In this document: one piece after another, positions 1 to 8,345 of the stretch
How the letters are laid out: the number at the start of each line of letters is the position of its first letter
Numbering within the stretch: the first letter of the stretch is position 1
Assembly: GCA_029747585.1 (NCBI GenBank)
Contig: JAPEVF010001051.1
Span: 1 to 14,755, forward strand
Direction of reading: 5' to 3'
Source of the DNA: Pleurotus djamor
Taxonomy: Eukaryota; Basidiomycota; Agaricomycetes; Agaricales; Pleurotaceae
DNA: 14,755 bases
Program-made: the position numbers and the translations under genes
The notes under the pieces: model-generated
What the model was told of the DNA's origin: nothing
The model's database searches: none
The model's input: the letters and a program-made list of their open reading frames with translations, nothing else

Positions 1-1
1 T

Positions 2-1393
2 GACTATGAATATCCTATCCTTGATGATATTATGCGGCTCAAACGATCCTTCCCCCTGGTTTGCAAATATTGGAGGCGAGTGGCACGGTCTACGCCGAAC
101 CTTTGGTCAACAATTTTGGCATCGGAACCGACCCATGCTTCGAAGATGATCGCGCTCTCGCAGTCTGCGCCTCTTCACGTCATCGTTTCTACATCCAAAC
201 TACCTCTCGCCAGACCATTCATAGAGCCGGTCGGCTTTCGCATCAGTGAACTGGATATCTTCGTCGATGACAACTTTGCACCTGGAAGTGTCGGCATGGA
301 AGGTGCCATGGAAACCCACGTTGAAGAAAGTCTGCTTGCTTCCATTTCCCTCCATGCTCTGTTCATGCTACGCATCTTCTCAACGAAGGACGCTTTCATC
401 TCCAAAGGTATTCCATGGAAAGGATTGACCTCCCTCCGCTTCCTGCAATTAGCCCACATTCTTCCTATGGACGAACTCCCCGAACTTCCCAGGTTGACGA
501 ATCTTCACATCAATTCGTTGCTCGGTGTCGAATTGAGATGGTTGTTGCGGGCCTTGGTCAACTTCCAGAGCATCCAATGCGTCGATGTTTCTCATGTCAG
601 TTCGGCACATCCCGAAGATGCTGCATTGAGCTCCTTCCAGGCCATTTTACTTCCGAAACTCGACAAACTCAAGATAGTTACAACGACCCTTGCTGCCTTC
701 AAGCTTTTTGATTATATTCGCCCCCCGAGATCCGCGGTCATTGAAGCAAAATACGTGAATCCTCGATCCGATGATGCGAGTCCGTTGACCTACCTATCAA
801 GTCTCAAGAACTTTATCAGGTCCCATTATCGCGGCTCGTCGTCCAGGACACAGATGCTTCGTATATCCGCACGCAAGCATCCTTCCGTTCGTGTCTTCGT
901 TGATATCTCTCTGGGTGCCTTGGATAGACCGCTTCTCTCGCTGTCTTTCACAACAGATAACCTCGAAACCTCTGACTACGTCGCTCTCCTCTCGGCATTA
1001 CCCTTGTCAAATATCCGCGAACTTGCCCTGACCACTCAAGTCACCGATTTTGCACTCCACACGTCCGTACTCCCATTGTGCACACGATTACACACCATGA
1101 TAAGCGACGAAGGTAGCTTACGCTCCCTCCATTCATATTTTTGCGATGGGAACAATAAATCATTTAACCCGAAGCTCTCGGCTTTTGGAATTGATAACGT
1201 TGCTTTCAGCCACGATGGAAGAGATCATGAAAATGAGAATGATCAATTGCTAGTCGACATTCTGGAGGAACGCCAGCGTACACCCTTGCCAGTACAGGTG
1301 GTAATACTGAGCGCGTGTACCTTATCTCAGGCGTCGCTGGAGAGACTCAAGAAGCTTGTGCCGATCGTCTGGATGTCAGATCAAGAGCTCTGA
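2..1393 (+). CDS. F-box-like / leucine-rich protein, 5' partial
   Basis: The frame is open from base 2 to the TGA at 1391-1393 (463 residues visible). The first ATG at 32 is probably internal, because residues upstream of it read smoothly into the domain. Early residues contain SFPLVCKYWRRVARSTPNLW, the C-terminal half of the F-box-like domain common in basidiomycetes (a 'VCk.Wr.ia..tP.LW..i' pattern). The N-terminal LP..ll..If part lies outside the window. The rest has loose Leu-rich segments (for example LTSLRFLQLAHILPM) but no clean LRR periodicity, as is usual for this family. By family knowledge such proteins act as substrate receptors of SCF ubiquitin ligases, but most basidiomycete members are uncharacterised. 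No intron is needed within the visible part. Substrate and function are unknown. Confidence 0.75.
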   Translation, partial: DYEYPILDDIMRLKRSFPLVCKYWRRVARSTPNLWSTILASEPTHASKMIALSQSAPLHVIVSTSKLPLARPFIEPVGFRISELDIFVDDNFAPGSVGMEGAMETHVEESLLASISLHALFMLRIFSTKDAFISKGIPWKGLTSLRFLQLAHILPMDELPELPRLTNLHINSLLGVELRWLLRALVNFQSIQCVDVSHVSSAHPEDAALSSFQAILLPKLDKLKIVTTTLAAFKLFDYIRPPRSAVIEAKYVNPRSDDASPLTYLSSLKNFIRSHYRGSSSRTQMLRISARKHPSVRVFVDISLGALDRPLLSLSFTTDNLETSDYVALLSALPLSNIRELALTTQVTDFALHTSVLPLCTRLHTMISDEGSLRSLHSYFCDGNNKSFNPKLSAFGIDNVAFSHDGRDHENENDQLLVDILEERQRTPLPVQVVILSACTLSQASLERLKKLVPIVWMSDQEL

Positions 1394-1409
1394 GAGTTCT
1401 ATACATATG

Positions 1410-1450
1410 GTGAGTCTTGGTACACATAAGCGAACTTTCTAAAATGACAG
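1410..1450 (+). other. possible short intron in the F-box gene 3' UTR
   Basis: Starting 17 nt after the F-box stop codon there is a GTGAGT donor (1410-1415), an A-rich CTAAAATGAC stretch that could serve as branch site, and an AG acceptor ending at 1450. At 41 nt it is at the short end for basidiomycetes. No coding sequence depends on it, so it may be chance. Confidence 0.25.
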
Positions 1451-1732
1451 GCATTGTAGATCATACTCTCTCAACGTCTTGTCCATTCTACTAGATTCTA
1501 CTCTGCATTGTGGATCAACCAAATATACCAAATAAACATGGAGTTCGGAGGTGTAGCCATATGCATGCAGACGTTGGTTACTCAATCTATGAACCCTAGG
1601 TGGTACCAGATGGTACCCAGATCGGTGGTTTTGAAGACACCTATGTACATAAATAATGTGAGCGACCTTCCTCTGAGTCGGACTCCCAAACCGGCAACGT
1701 ACACTCTTTTGATCCATGAGTCCTCCTCAACA

Positions 1733-1739
1733 TTTAAAA
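1733..1739 (+). promoter_or_regulatory. TATA-like element TTTAAAA
   Basis: TTTAAAA lies about 48 nt upstream of the candidate ATG at 1787. A CT-rich tract (about 1768-1783) follows immediately before the ATG. This arrangement is typical of fungal core promoters, but it is inferred from sequence only. Confidence 0.3.
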
Positions 1740-1786
1740 CGGCGAGGCAACTGCGCTTAGGCGCCAGTTCTTCTTCTCTTTCCATC

Positions 1787-2047
1787 ATGTCAGACGTGAG
1801 TCCTTTCTAGCTTTCATAGGCATAAATACTCAAATAACAGAAAAAATCCTTTCAGCCCCGTATATCTCGCGTTGACTCAGTTATTCGCAGGTTAACCGAG
1901 ACATGGCCTCTCAGGCTGTACGATATTACTCTTATATTAAGCAGATGTCGCCAATTCATTTGGCTATGTTTGGCCGAACACCCCTGTCTCAGAGTTTGCC
2001 AAAGAATGCCGAAGAGGCTGGTCTTACCCTTTGTCACGGAAAAATAA
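1787..2047 (+). CDS. possible small spliced gene, unknown product
   Basis: The ATG at 1787 has a favourable context (CCATCATGTC) behind a TATA-like element and a CT tract. It is followed after three codons (Met-Ser-Asp) by GTGAGT at 1796. A CTTTCAG acceptor ends at 1855, giving a 60-nt phase-0 intron. Joining 1787-1795 to 1856-2047 gives 66 residues ending at TAA (2045-2047). The start reads MSDPRISRVDSVIRRLTETW, then a Leu/Cys/Arg-rich stretch. I recognise no family. Further introns are possible: GTTAAC at 1891, and AG sites at 1941, 1944 and 1992. These would switch to other open frames downstream, so the C-terminal part is especially uncertain. It could be a real small protein, a decayed gene or a non-coding transcript. 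Confidence 0.28.
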
Positions 2048-2969
2048 CAAAAGGAAGGGCGTGGTCGTCTGCGCAGAGATCAGTTGAGTTTGTTTTACTC
2101 AAGCTGTCAAAGACCGAAGCTGCCGTGAGGGAACATGACCAAGAGGCGGGCTTTGTACAGGCGGTGGCCGTATCTAAAGACATTAGGGGAAAGCAGCGTG
2201 CACGCTACCCTCTCTGACGCATGGATCTGGTAGCCCTCGCAAATACGTTCGCAAATGCATTGGTAGAATAGAAAAAATGAAAGCTTTGATGAAGTTTTTG
2301 GTGATGATGCATGTGGTTATATGAACTGCACGCTTGACTGCGACTTGGGAATCAGAGAGATCGGGCCTCAGTGAGCCGCTGCAACTCAAACACGTCAATC
2401 ATGACTGGCATAGGATATTTTCGCAGGCATGTACCATTCGCGTGGAGGTTTCCCTGGATTTGCGTGCTTTTGAGTTGGCTGGGGGACGTTGTACGGCGCC
2501 GGCTACGGTGTATAACCTGCGAGTTAGGGTTACCCTGATTTGCTCCTGATGCGACAGGAGTGTTTCCGTCGGAGTCTAACAGATTCAGAAACGGGGCTTG
2601 GAAGGCATGCTTGCTCAACGTCCAAAGTTTAATAATTTGCGTTGAAGGGCTACCGAAGGGAGCAACAGTGTTTTGGTAGCATTTTCATCTGTACTGAATT
2701 TGATTAGTAGCCAATGTAACGGTGAGGCCCTCCTTTAATTGATGATAGGCCTGCAGGCTACATGATACTCAGAATTACCCCGAAGTGTCAACGGTGCGTC
2801 ACCAACGCTCTTGAAAATCCTTTGCGAAAGGCGGGAAAGGGGGAAGACAACCTACTCTATGTAAAGGCTAATTATTTTTCGAGCGAGTGTCGTCGACAAA
2901 AATTCTGTGCACCTCGGGCAGTGAAATTCTGTGACTTCGTCCAATATTTTGAATTTTCAGTTACAGATG

Positions 2970-2994
2970 TTTTCCGTTGCGATCCAACGGAAAA
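2970..2994. repeat. perfect inverted repeat, 10-bp arms
   Basis: The arms are TTTTCCGTTG (2970-2979) and CAACGGAAAA (2985-2994) around a 5-nt spacer CGATC. They are exact reverse complements. The repeat could form a hairpin, bind a dimeric factor, or be part of a decayed miniature element. No flanking gene explains it. Confidence 0.6.
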
Positions 2995-3054
2995 ATTCCC
3001 AGCAGTAACATCTTCATTATTATGTTATTTGAGTTTCATCGCGATGTTGCTTTT

Positions 3055-3074
3055 CTACGGGAAGGAAGCCGTAG
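3055..3074. repeat. perfect inverted repeat, 6-bp arms
   Basis: The arms are CTACGG (3055-3060) and CCGTAG (3069-3074) with the purine spacer GAAGGAAG. It lies 60 nt after the larger inverted repeat. Six-base arms can arise by chance, so only the proximity of the two makes it worth listing. Confidence 0.35.
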
Positions 3075-3218
3075 CGAAGCGAGGCCCATCTTGTTCACTC
3101 AAAACGGCTTGTGAAGCGCGCTGTCTACACCAGGCGGATATCTCAGACGGTTTACGCCCGGATATCGAGTCAACCACCCGCAAGTGTTGTGAGGGTTCCC
3201 CTCAGTTTGCACCCGAAA

Positions 3219-3249
3219 CCTCCTTCTTTCCCCCTTTCCCCCTTTCCCC
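3219..3249 (+). promoter_or_regulatory. pyrimidine tract, likely promoter/TSS region of paralogue A
   Basis: There is an almost pure C/T run built from repeated CTTTCCCCC units just upstream of an ATG at 3257. Such CT tracts commonly precede transcription starts in fungi. The ATG at 3257 opens only a 22-codon frame and does not splice in phase into the homologous exon at 3360. The true start of the downstream gene therefore remains unresolved. Confidence 0.35.
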
Positions 3250-3359
3250 ACATCACATGCCGTTCATTTCCATTTCGAGTCTTTCCTTTCTACTTCCGCA
3301 CTTCCAACACGCCCACCCTCTTTAGTTCTCTCTCCTCCATCTTCGCGTTTTACATNCAG

Positions 3360-4631
3360 GTTCTTCTGCATGTATTTTCCTCCGCCTCCATACGCGCTAT
3401 GATCGTCCTCATGCTCTCTCCTCGTGTCTCCATCAAATTTTCTCCGGACTTCGAAAGTCACTTGGCAGATCTAGAGCTTGACTCTGCGTTCAACTACGGA
3501 GGACGTTATCGCAGATGCACTTCTGATCTCAATCCACCACGCCCATCGAATCAAACCCATGGTGACTCGCCATTTGCTCTTGGCTTTAGTGTATCCAATC
3601 GTCCGGTTTGTTTTTCGCATAGATCTTGCCCGCCTCTTGTACGCATTGTGATATACCCAGTTATCGATACCCCACTGACGTCTGACTCCAGGCCCGTCAA
3701 AACGCCAAGTGTGGACATGGATCGCCGCCATCGGCCTCGTTGTTCTCTGGACGGCCAGTTAAGTGTTCTCAATGTGAATACAAATGACAAGCCTGGTTTT
3801 TGTGGACTTTCTCCAGATATGCTTTCATCCATCCAAAACTCTGTTTCGTTCATGATGTCGCTTTCCTCTCAACCTCGCACTGGACGAAAACGGTCCTACA
3901 CTCCCTCCACCGCAGGCGATGTGCCAACAAAACGACCGAGGACCACTCCTCCAGCGAAATTGAACATTGCTCCTCCTTCGAGCAAGGAAACGGCTATGTC
4001 CAACCCGCGTGTTGCACAACTTGGCACCGAACTAGATCAGGCACCTAGCTCTCACCTGATGGTCTCCAGTACTTCGAAAGCCTCACTCGCCCCCTTCTTG
4101 TCTACCTCCAGCTCACTTGCATCCACGCGAGGCACGCCTTTGTCTTCACTGCAGCCCATCATCAGTGTAGGCTCTCCAATCACCGCCGATGTCTCATCAA
4201 GGGAGAGGCTGAACACTGTACTCAGCCGTGATACTACCCTCCGAACGGTCCCTAGCACCTCACCCTCGGATCAAAGCCCTCGTGTACCATCTTCCACCCC
4301 AGATCCTTCTCCCTCTGCTCAGAGCCTCCTCTCGCGAATATCTGCTCGTGGAGATCATACACCTCCAACAAAAGATGCTCCCAGCTCTTCTCGTTCCAGC
4401 GGCAGTCTGTTATCGCGGATGGGAGTTTCTGCCCCGGTGAATCGAGCTGTTGGTGATCCCCACACGTCTTCGCGCGCCGGTCAGAATCGTTTGCCTCGTC
4501 CTGCTCTGGTTCCCTGCCAACCAGCTCCTGTACCCTCTGGCAAACGGAGCGCCTCTCACGTAGATTTCGACAATGGGTCTGGCGGGGGTGGCGCCGCTAC
4601 GAAAAAGAGGCACCTTGATCCTCTTCCTTAG
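3360..4631 (+). CDS. paralogue A of an unrecognised family, 5'-truncated and frameshifted (possible pseudogene)
   Basis: This copy aligns with the gene at 5988-7723 from that gene's exon 2 onward. VLLHVFSSASIRA (after the AG at 3359) matches VLIHVFSSAHIRA, VRFVFRIDLARL matches IRFIYRADLNRS, and the Ser/Pro/Thr-rich tails both end in basic clusters (KKRH here, KRRN there). No counterpart of exon 1 is seen upstream, and an N at 3356 sits in the presumed acceptor. Inside exon 2 the matching frame shifts by one base near 3498 (TACGGAGGAC against TGGGAGGAT). By homology the exons are 3360-3638, a 19-nt microexon 3692-3710, and 3759-4631 (introns GTACGC...CCAG, 53 nt, and GTGGAC...CCAG, 48 nt). The unspliced frame also stays open throughout, because the extra base and the 53-nt intron cancel. 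The tail (about 250 aa) looks disordered and contains NLS-like KRPR and KKR stretches. Function is unknown. It may be a pseudogene, or the shift may be a sequence error. Confidence 0.55.
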   Translation, partial: VLLHVFSSASIRAMIVLMLSPRVSIKFSPDFESHLADLELDSAFNYGGRYRRCTSDLNPPRPSNQTHGDSPFALGFSVSNRPVCFSHRSCPPLVRIVIYPVIDTPLTSDSRPVKTPSVDMDRRHRPRCSLDGQLSVLNVNTNDKPGFCGLSPDMLSSIQNSVSFMMSLSSQPRTGRKRSYTPSTAGDVPTKRPRTTPPAKLNIAPPSSKETAMSNPRVAQLGTELDQAPSSHLMVSSTSKASLAPFLSTSSSLASTRGTPLSSLQPIISVGSPITADVSSRERLNTVLSRDTTLRTVPSTSPSDQSPRVPSSTPDPSPSAQSLLSRISARGDHTPPTKDAPSSSRSSGSLLSRMGVSAPVNRAVGDPHTSSRAGQNRLPRPALVPCQPAPVPSGKRSASHVDFDNGSGGGGAATKKRHLDPLP

Positions 4632-5987
4632 GGATGTGCACGGGGGTTGGACGCCTGCGACGAGCGTAGACATATTTGATATAGACAAGGACAGGGCTCC
4701 TTGTGTTTGATATGAATCCTTTATCATCGTATAAATTTAGTTATCAGCGATGACGTTCGCCAGCAGTGTGCACTACCTCGTCCTAATTAGAAAAGTAGAA
4801 AGACTCCAGGCTTTGCTCTTCGTCGTTGAGTTCTCTACTCGTCTACGGAAATCGGGGCCATGCCCAGGGAGACTGTTTATTAGGAGAGCCAAAGTGACGT
4901 TCCAGGAAGTAAACGAGACGTCCGCCAAGCCTGAGTGTTGACTAGTGAATCGCGAGAAACAACGGCTCATAGGCGATGTTGCTTCTGTCCGTCAGAGTTC
5001 CCATAGGCGGTGGTGTCCCCGACTCGCGATGTCCTTGCAAAGATCTTGGGAGGATGTGGCGGGCAAACACTGGCGGCAACAAATACTTGCCAACAAGGAG
5101 GGTTGCGAAAATAGAGTTTCGTTGATTGCTTGAAATCGTCATGTGACAGGGTGGCTGGGATACACATAAAAGCGAACGAACCACAGTGTAAACACCCCAG
5201 GGGTAGGAAAGTAAGTAAACACCATCATCTGCTACGCATCCAGTAACTGACCTTCAAATCACAGAGACGACGAATCAGCGGGCACAGATGAAGGCAACGG
5301 CTTCGGGCATCCCCGTAGTCGACTGTTCGCGATACCAGCCCAGAACTGTCGGACGTATGGACGCATGCGCCGAGGGAAATGCCATTCGGGCCCCGACCTC
5401 TCCACGACCTAAGCACCCCCATGAGGTGTGGACGGGGCGGATGGTCGATAGCCTCCTGTGCAGAGTACCGAGCATGCGACCCGACGGCCTTATGGTGGAA
5501 CTGGGTCGGGACGGGACAGGTCGACGAAAGGGAGTCGAATACCGGGCTTCCATGGGGCAGTATCGTGGGATACTGATCAGTGTACGCAACCTTTCTGGCG
5601 CAGTGGTTGTGGGCGCTGGCTGATCTGAGATTGAGATGCTGGCTGTCCCGCTTCTAACGGCTGGAAGGAAGTTGGGTCGGGCTGGTGAGCAGCCTGAGGG
5701 AGATCAAGGGAGATCCTTCTAACGGTGAGTCTGAGTCACAGAGCTCGAACGAGGATAGTTTTCTAATACGGTCTCTGCCCAGATGCGGCATGTGGGTGTA
5801 TGTAGTCGGGGGGGCTTGAGGAGGAGGAAGTCCATGTACTGGTATGTAGTTACGTAGTAGGCTCGTCACGTTTCGTCGCGATGGCGCGGGGTTCGAAGCG
5901 AACAGACTCCGCGTCTCCGACTCAATTTACTCGCTGATACTTCCAAACTCTGAGTACTGAGTCCTGGCTTCGTTACAAACCACCATC
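4632..5987. other. intergenic between paralogues A and B; no supported gene
   Basis: ORFs up to about 110 codons occur on both strands (around 5275-5623), but they overlap each other, resemble no family and lie in G+C-rich sequence where long chance ORFs are expected. The only organised signal is an intron-like element at 5725-5782. The last 100 nt should hold the promoter of paralogue B, whose ATG at 5988 is preceded by CACCATC. Confidence 0.5.
5725..5782 (+). other. orphan spliceosomal intron signature
   Basis: A perfect GTGAGT donor (5725-5730), a TTCTAATAC branch-like site (5761-5769) and a pyrimidine-rich CTCTGCCCAG acceptor ending at 5782 define a 58-nt intron of the size seen in the neighbouring genes. 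The flanks have stops in the obvious frames. It may belong to the 5' UTR of paralogue B, about 205 nt downstream, or to a non-coding transcript. Confidence 0.35.
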
Positions 5988-7723
5988 ATGCCCGCTACTA
6001 CTCCCAGCCAGCTTCCTTCCACGCCGGTTACCTCTCTCGCCCACCCCCATTACGTGCTCAAACCTCATCACCTTCAAAACGCCGTCCACGCCGCCATCTA
6101 TTCCTTTCACGCGTGGAACATACCCCAACTGGCGAGTCTGGGTCCTGAATTGAGAGCTTTGTTTGAAGACGCCGCTGTCCGAGTCACCTCACCCCGAAAT
6201 CTCACTGGGAAAATCAAGATCACCGATGCATCCGCTCTTCAGCAAGCCGAACGCCTCCTTTTCGATGTCGTTGAAGACGTCCTCTGCGGTATCTACTTTT
6301 GTACGAAACTTGGGTCCCGCCGAGAACTCCTCGCCAAGCAGGTCAGTCCTTCCTCACGCGCTTTCCTTGCACCATCTAAATCTGGTGTTTCAAGGTTCTC
6401 ATCCATGTCTTCTCTTCCGCCCATATACGTGCTCTCATGTTATCACTCTCCCCTCCCGCCGTCTCCGTGTCCAAAAGCAAAGGCTTTAGAGCTAAACTTC
6501 TTGCTATGGATGCCGAGGAACAAGCATTTCTCTGGGAGGATGTTCAGGCAGATGTTTTCTTGCTAGCCGTCCAATCAATTCACGAGAGTCGGCCCCATGA
6601 AACTAGGCGATGGCTATTGAACTTGGTTCTCCCACATATCCGCTTCATTTACCGTGCGGATCTCAATCGCTCCATGTGCGCTCTCTCCTTTGTAGTTCCT
6701 CGTTCCATGCTTATCTGTTGCTCAAGGGCCCCCNAAAAAAAAGCCAGTTTACCATCCAGGTCGCCGCCACGAGCCTACTTGCGATCTCACCGACTTGCTA
6801 GCATCCTCTCCTATTAGCAGATCTACGGCCTCTGTCACAACGATCGGCTTTTCTCTCTTCCTGAGGACAAGACGTTGCGCATCAGGAGCTTCGTTGCCTA
6901 TCTTATGGGATTAGGCACTGGTTTCTGCTCCGAAGTCACTCAACCTACTGGCCAAAAGCGTTCTAGGTCCTCTTCGGTTCCGGCAAGTTCTCTCAGCAAA
7001 ATACCGAAATCCGCTGAATCAACCACCGAACCGTGGCCCTCTACTAGTTCTCCACACTCGATGGACCTGACCGATACCGCGCCCTCGACTGGAGCTCTTT
7101 TCCCCGTGGCTGTGTCTTCTTCTCCTTCATCCCTCGGAACGTCTGGTTTCACTAAGGACGGTCCTAGAAGAGCTTTGGTTGCCCCGAAATCTGCTGAATG
7201 CCTGGCGCCCTTGACTCAAGCTACCCTTTCAGCGGACGCGCTTTCCCTTCCTGAGTCACTGCACGAAACGACCAACCCCTCCCAGAACATTAGCTCTGGA
7301 CTTCTGGTGCCATCGATCTTCGACGTCAAATCTCTCCCCTCCAAATTGAAATCGGTGCTTCAAGGCCTTCAGTCGTCTCCTTCTAGTGGTCTCTTCGGTT
7401 TCTTGGATACGGCTTCGCAGGCGCGCCAACAGCCTCTATTGCCAACGGTCACTGCGACTACTGGTGTCGTAGGTTTGTCCAATCGTGTCTCGCAAGATCC
7501 CAGTGCACAACCTCTGTTGTCGACTGCCATGGCTACTTCTGCCAGACCCTGTACCGTGGGAGGTGGCGCGAACTCTGCCTCTGCGAGCTCAAGTCCTCTG
7601 GAGGTCCGTCAACCAGCCGCGACATCGTCGCTCAAGCGGGGTCGTGATGCGGCTCACTTGGACCCCATTACCAGTGGGGATTATGCGCCTTCAAAACGAA
7701 GAAACGTCCGTTGTACCCCCTAG
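5988..7723 (+). CDS. paralogue B of an unrecognised fungal family, apparently complete
   Basis: My model joins 5988-6341, 6395-6675, 6727-6746 and 6821-7723, about 518 residues once the N at 6734 is removed. Intron 1 (GTCAGT...CAAG, 53 nt) is clear. Intron 2 has its donor at 6676 (GTGCGC), exactly where paralogue A has GTACGC, with the same phase. The third exon is then a 19-nt microexon in both copies. Intron 3 ends with a good branch and acceptor (GCTAGC then CCTATTAGCAG, 6820), but its donor GTTTAC (6747) is weak. A simpler splice 6692-6820 also keeps the frame. Residues 1 to about 250 are mixed helical-looking sequence (exon 2 has VLIHVFSSAHIRALML and LLNLVLPHIRFIYRADL) with no domain I know. 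The remaining 270 residues are Ser/Pro/Thr-rich and probably disordered, with basic NLS-like QKRSR and KRRN. A nuclear location is a guess. Function is unknown. Confidence 0.7.
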
Positions 7724-8175
7724 AGGTATTCTTGCAGTAACTGCTTGCTCTCCGGGGTCGTTCCAACGGACTGTATGATGTATCGTTACCATATTTTCAC
7801 TGTATGTAGTTCCATTCCACTTGCATACTCGGCTCTTGTAGTTTCATTTCTCTTCCGCGTATTCGACATGTAGCGTATCTTGTAGCAATGTATCTCTTCC
7901 GTCCTACGTCCTACGTCCCATCCTTCTATCTGTATTCAGTTTATACTCGATATGTAGTGCATCAATCAGAAGTGTTGGCTGAAATTTTGAACACCTATCT
8001 GCCCGTTGAAGTATCGGGTCGGCAAAAGTGGTGACGATTCTGGAAAAACGAGACACCATGCCCCGGCTTCAATTAACAAGGGGAAACGAAGCGTACTAGT
8101 CCCTCGGGCTATACAGAGGGCAGGCATTCGTAACTGGACGTGAGTGAGCAGCGGCAAAAAAGGATCATGGACGTC
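7724..8175. other. 3' region of paralogue B, then spacer to tRNA-Asn
   Basis: The first 240 nt are unusually rich in TGTA (for example TGTATGATGTATCG after the stop, TGTAGCAATGTATC around 7880). They include two TATGTA motifs (7802-7807 and 7951-7956), which resemble fungal polyadenylation efficiency elements. No ORF here looks coding. The right part holds the oligo-A that acts as the Pol III terminator of the tRNA on the other strand. Confidence 0.45.
8156..8161 (-). terminator. RNA polymerase III terminator (T6) of tRNA-Asn
   Basis: AAAAAA on the plus strand reads TTTTTT on the minus strand, beginning 15 nt after the tRNA 3' end at 8176. Runs of four or more T terminate Pol III, so this fits a normal tRNA transcription unit. 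Confidence 0.7.
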
Positions 8176-8248
8176 TGCCCCGGAGAGACTTGAACTCTCG
8201 ATCTTCCGATTAACAGTCGGACGCCGTAACCAACTAAGCCACGGGGCA
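8176..8248 (-). tRNA. tRNA-Asn (anticodon GTT)
   Basis: On the minus strand the 73 nt fold into a full cloverleaf. The acceptor is TGCCCCG/CGGGGCA (7 perfect pairs), followed by TG and a D arm GCTTAGTTGGTTACGGC. The anticodon arm is TCCGA-CTGTTAA-TCGGA with GTT at positions 34-36, the variable loop is AGATC, and the T arm is GAGAG-TTCAAGT-CTCTC. There is no intron and no encoded CCA, as expected for a eukaryotic nuclear tRNA. The internal A box (TGGCTTAGTTGG) and B box (AGTTCAAGTCT) are recognisable. It decodes AAC/AAT. Confidence 0.96.
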
Positions 8249-8345
8249 GGTGAACGCTGCATCACAATAGCCGTCCATAATGATATAGAGCTGAATAGTA
8301 CCCTCCATTTCCACTCACCGAGCAACTTGAAGTCTGACCTTCACG

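Larger units (their letters stand above)
1394..1786. other. intergenic, F-box 3' region and promoter of the next candidate gene
   Basis: There is no supported gene here. The left part is the F-box 3' region. The right part ends in a pyrimidine-rich stretch just before the ATG at 1787, with a TTTAAAA TATA-like element about 50 nt upstream of that ATG. ORFs on either strand here are short and resemble nothing known. Confidence 0.5.
2048..3218. other. long intergenic stretch without a supported gene
   Basis: No recognisable protein, RNA gene or transposon domain is visible. A 187-codon ORF runs from 2762 to 3325 but lacks any family resemblance and has a composition like translated intergenic DNA. 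The stretch is AT-richer than its surroundings in parts and contains two perfect inverted repeats (2970-2994 and 3055-3074), listed separately. Confidence 0.5.

Noticed and set aside
2762..3325. 187-codon plus-strand ORF upstream of paralogue A
   Set aside because: It begins without a promoter, has no recognisable domain, runs through the CT promoter tract and both inverted repeats, and is not in phase with the homologous exon at 3360.
5275..5623. Overlapping 104-111-codon ORFs on both strands
   Set aside because: They are mutually antisense, of arbitrary composition, in G+C-rich DNA, with no family resemblance and no splice or promoter support. Treated as chance.
5881..5930. tRNA-like stretch with GGTTCGAAGC
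   Set aside because: It resembles a B box, but no acceptor, D or anticodon stem can be formed around it.
6747..6820. Alternative coding reading with an R-R-H-x-P-x-C match between paralogues A and B
   Set aside because: The match also appears in a second frame, so it reflects DNA-level similarity. The segment in B ends in a clear branch site and acceptor, and reading through it does not connect to the frame of the next exon.
7904..7920. Short direct repeat of CCTACGT
   Set aside because: Only two adjacent units exist, far too short for a CRISPR array or meaningful tandem repeat.
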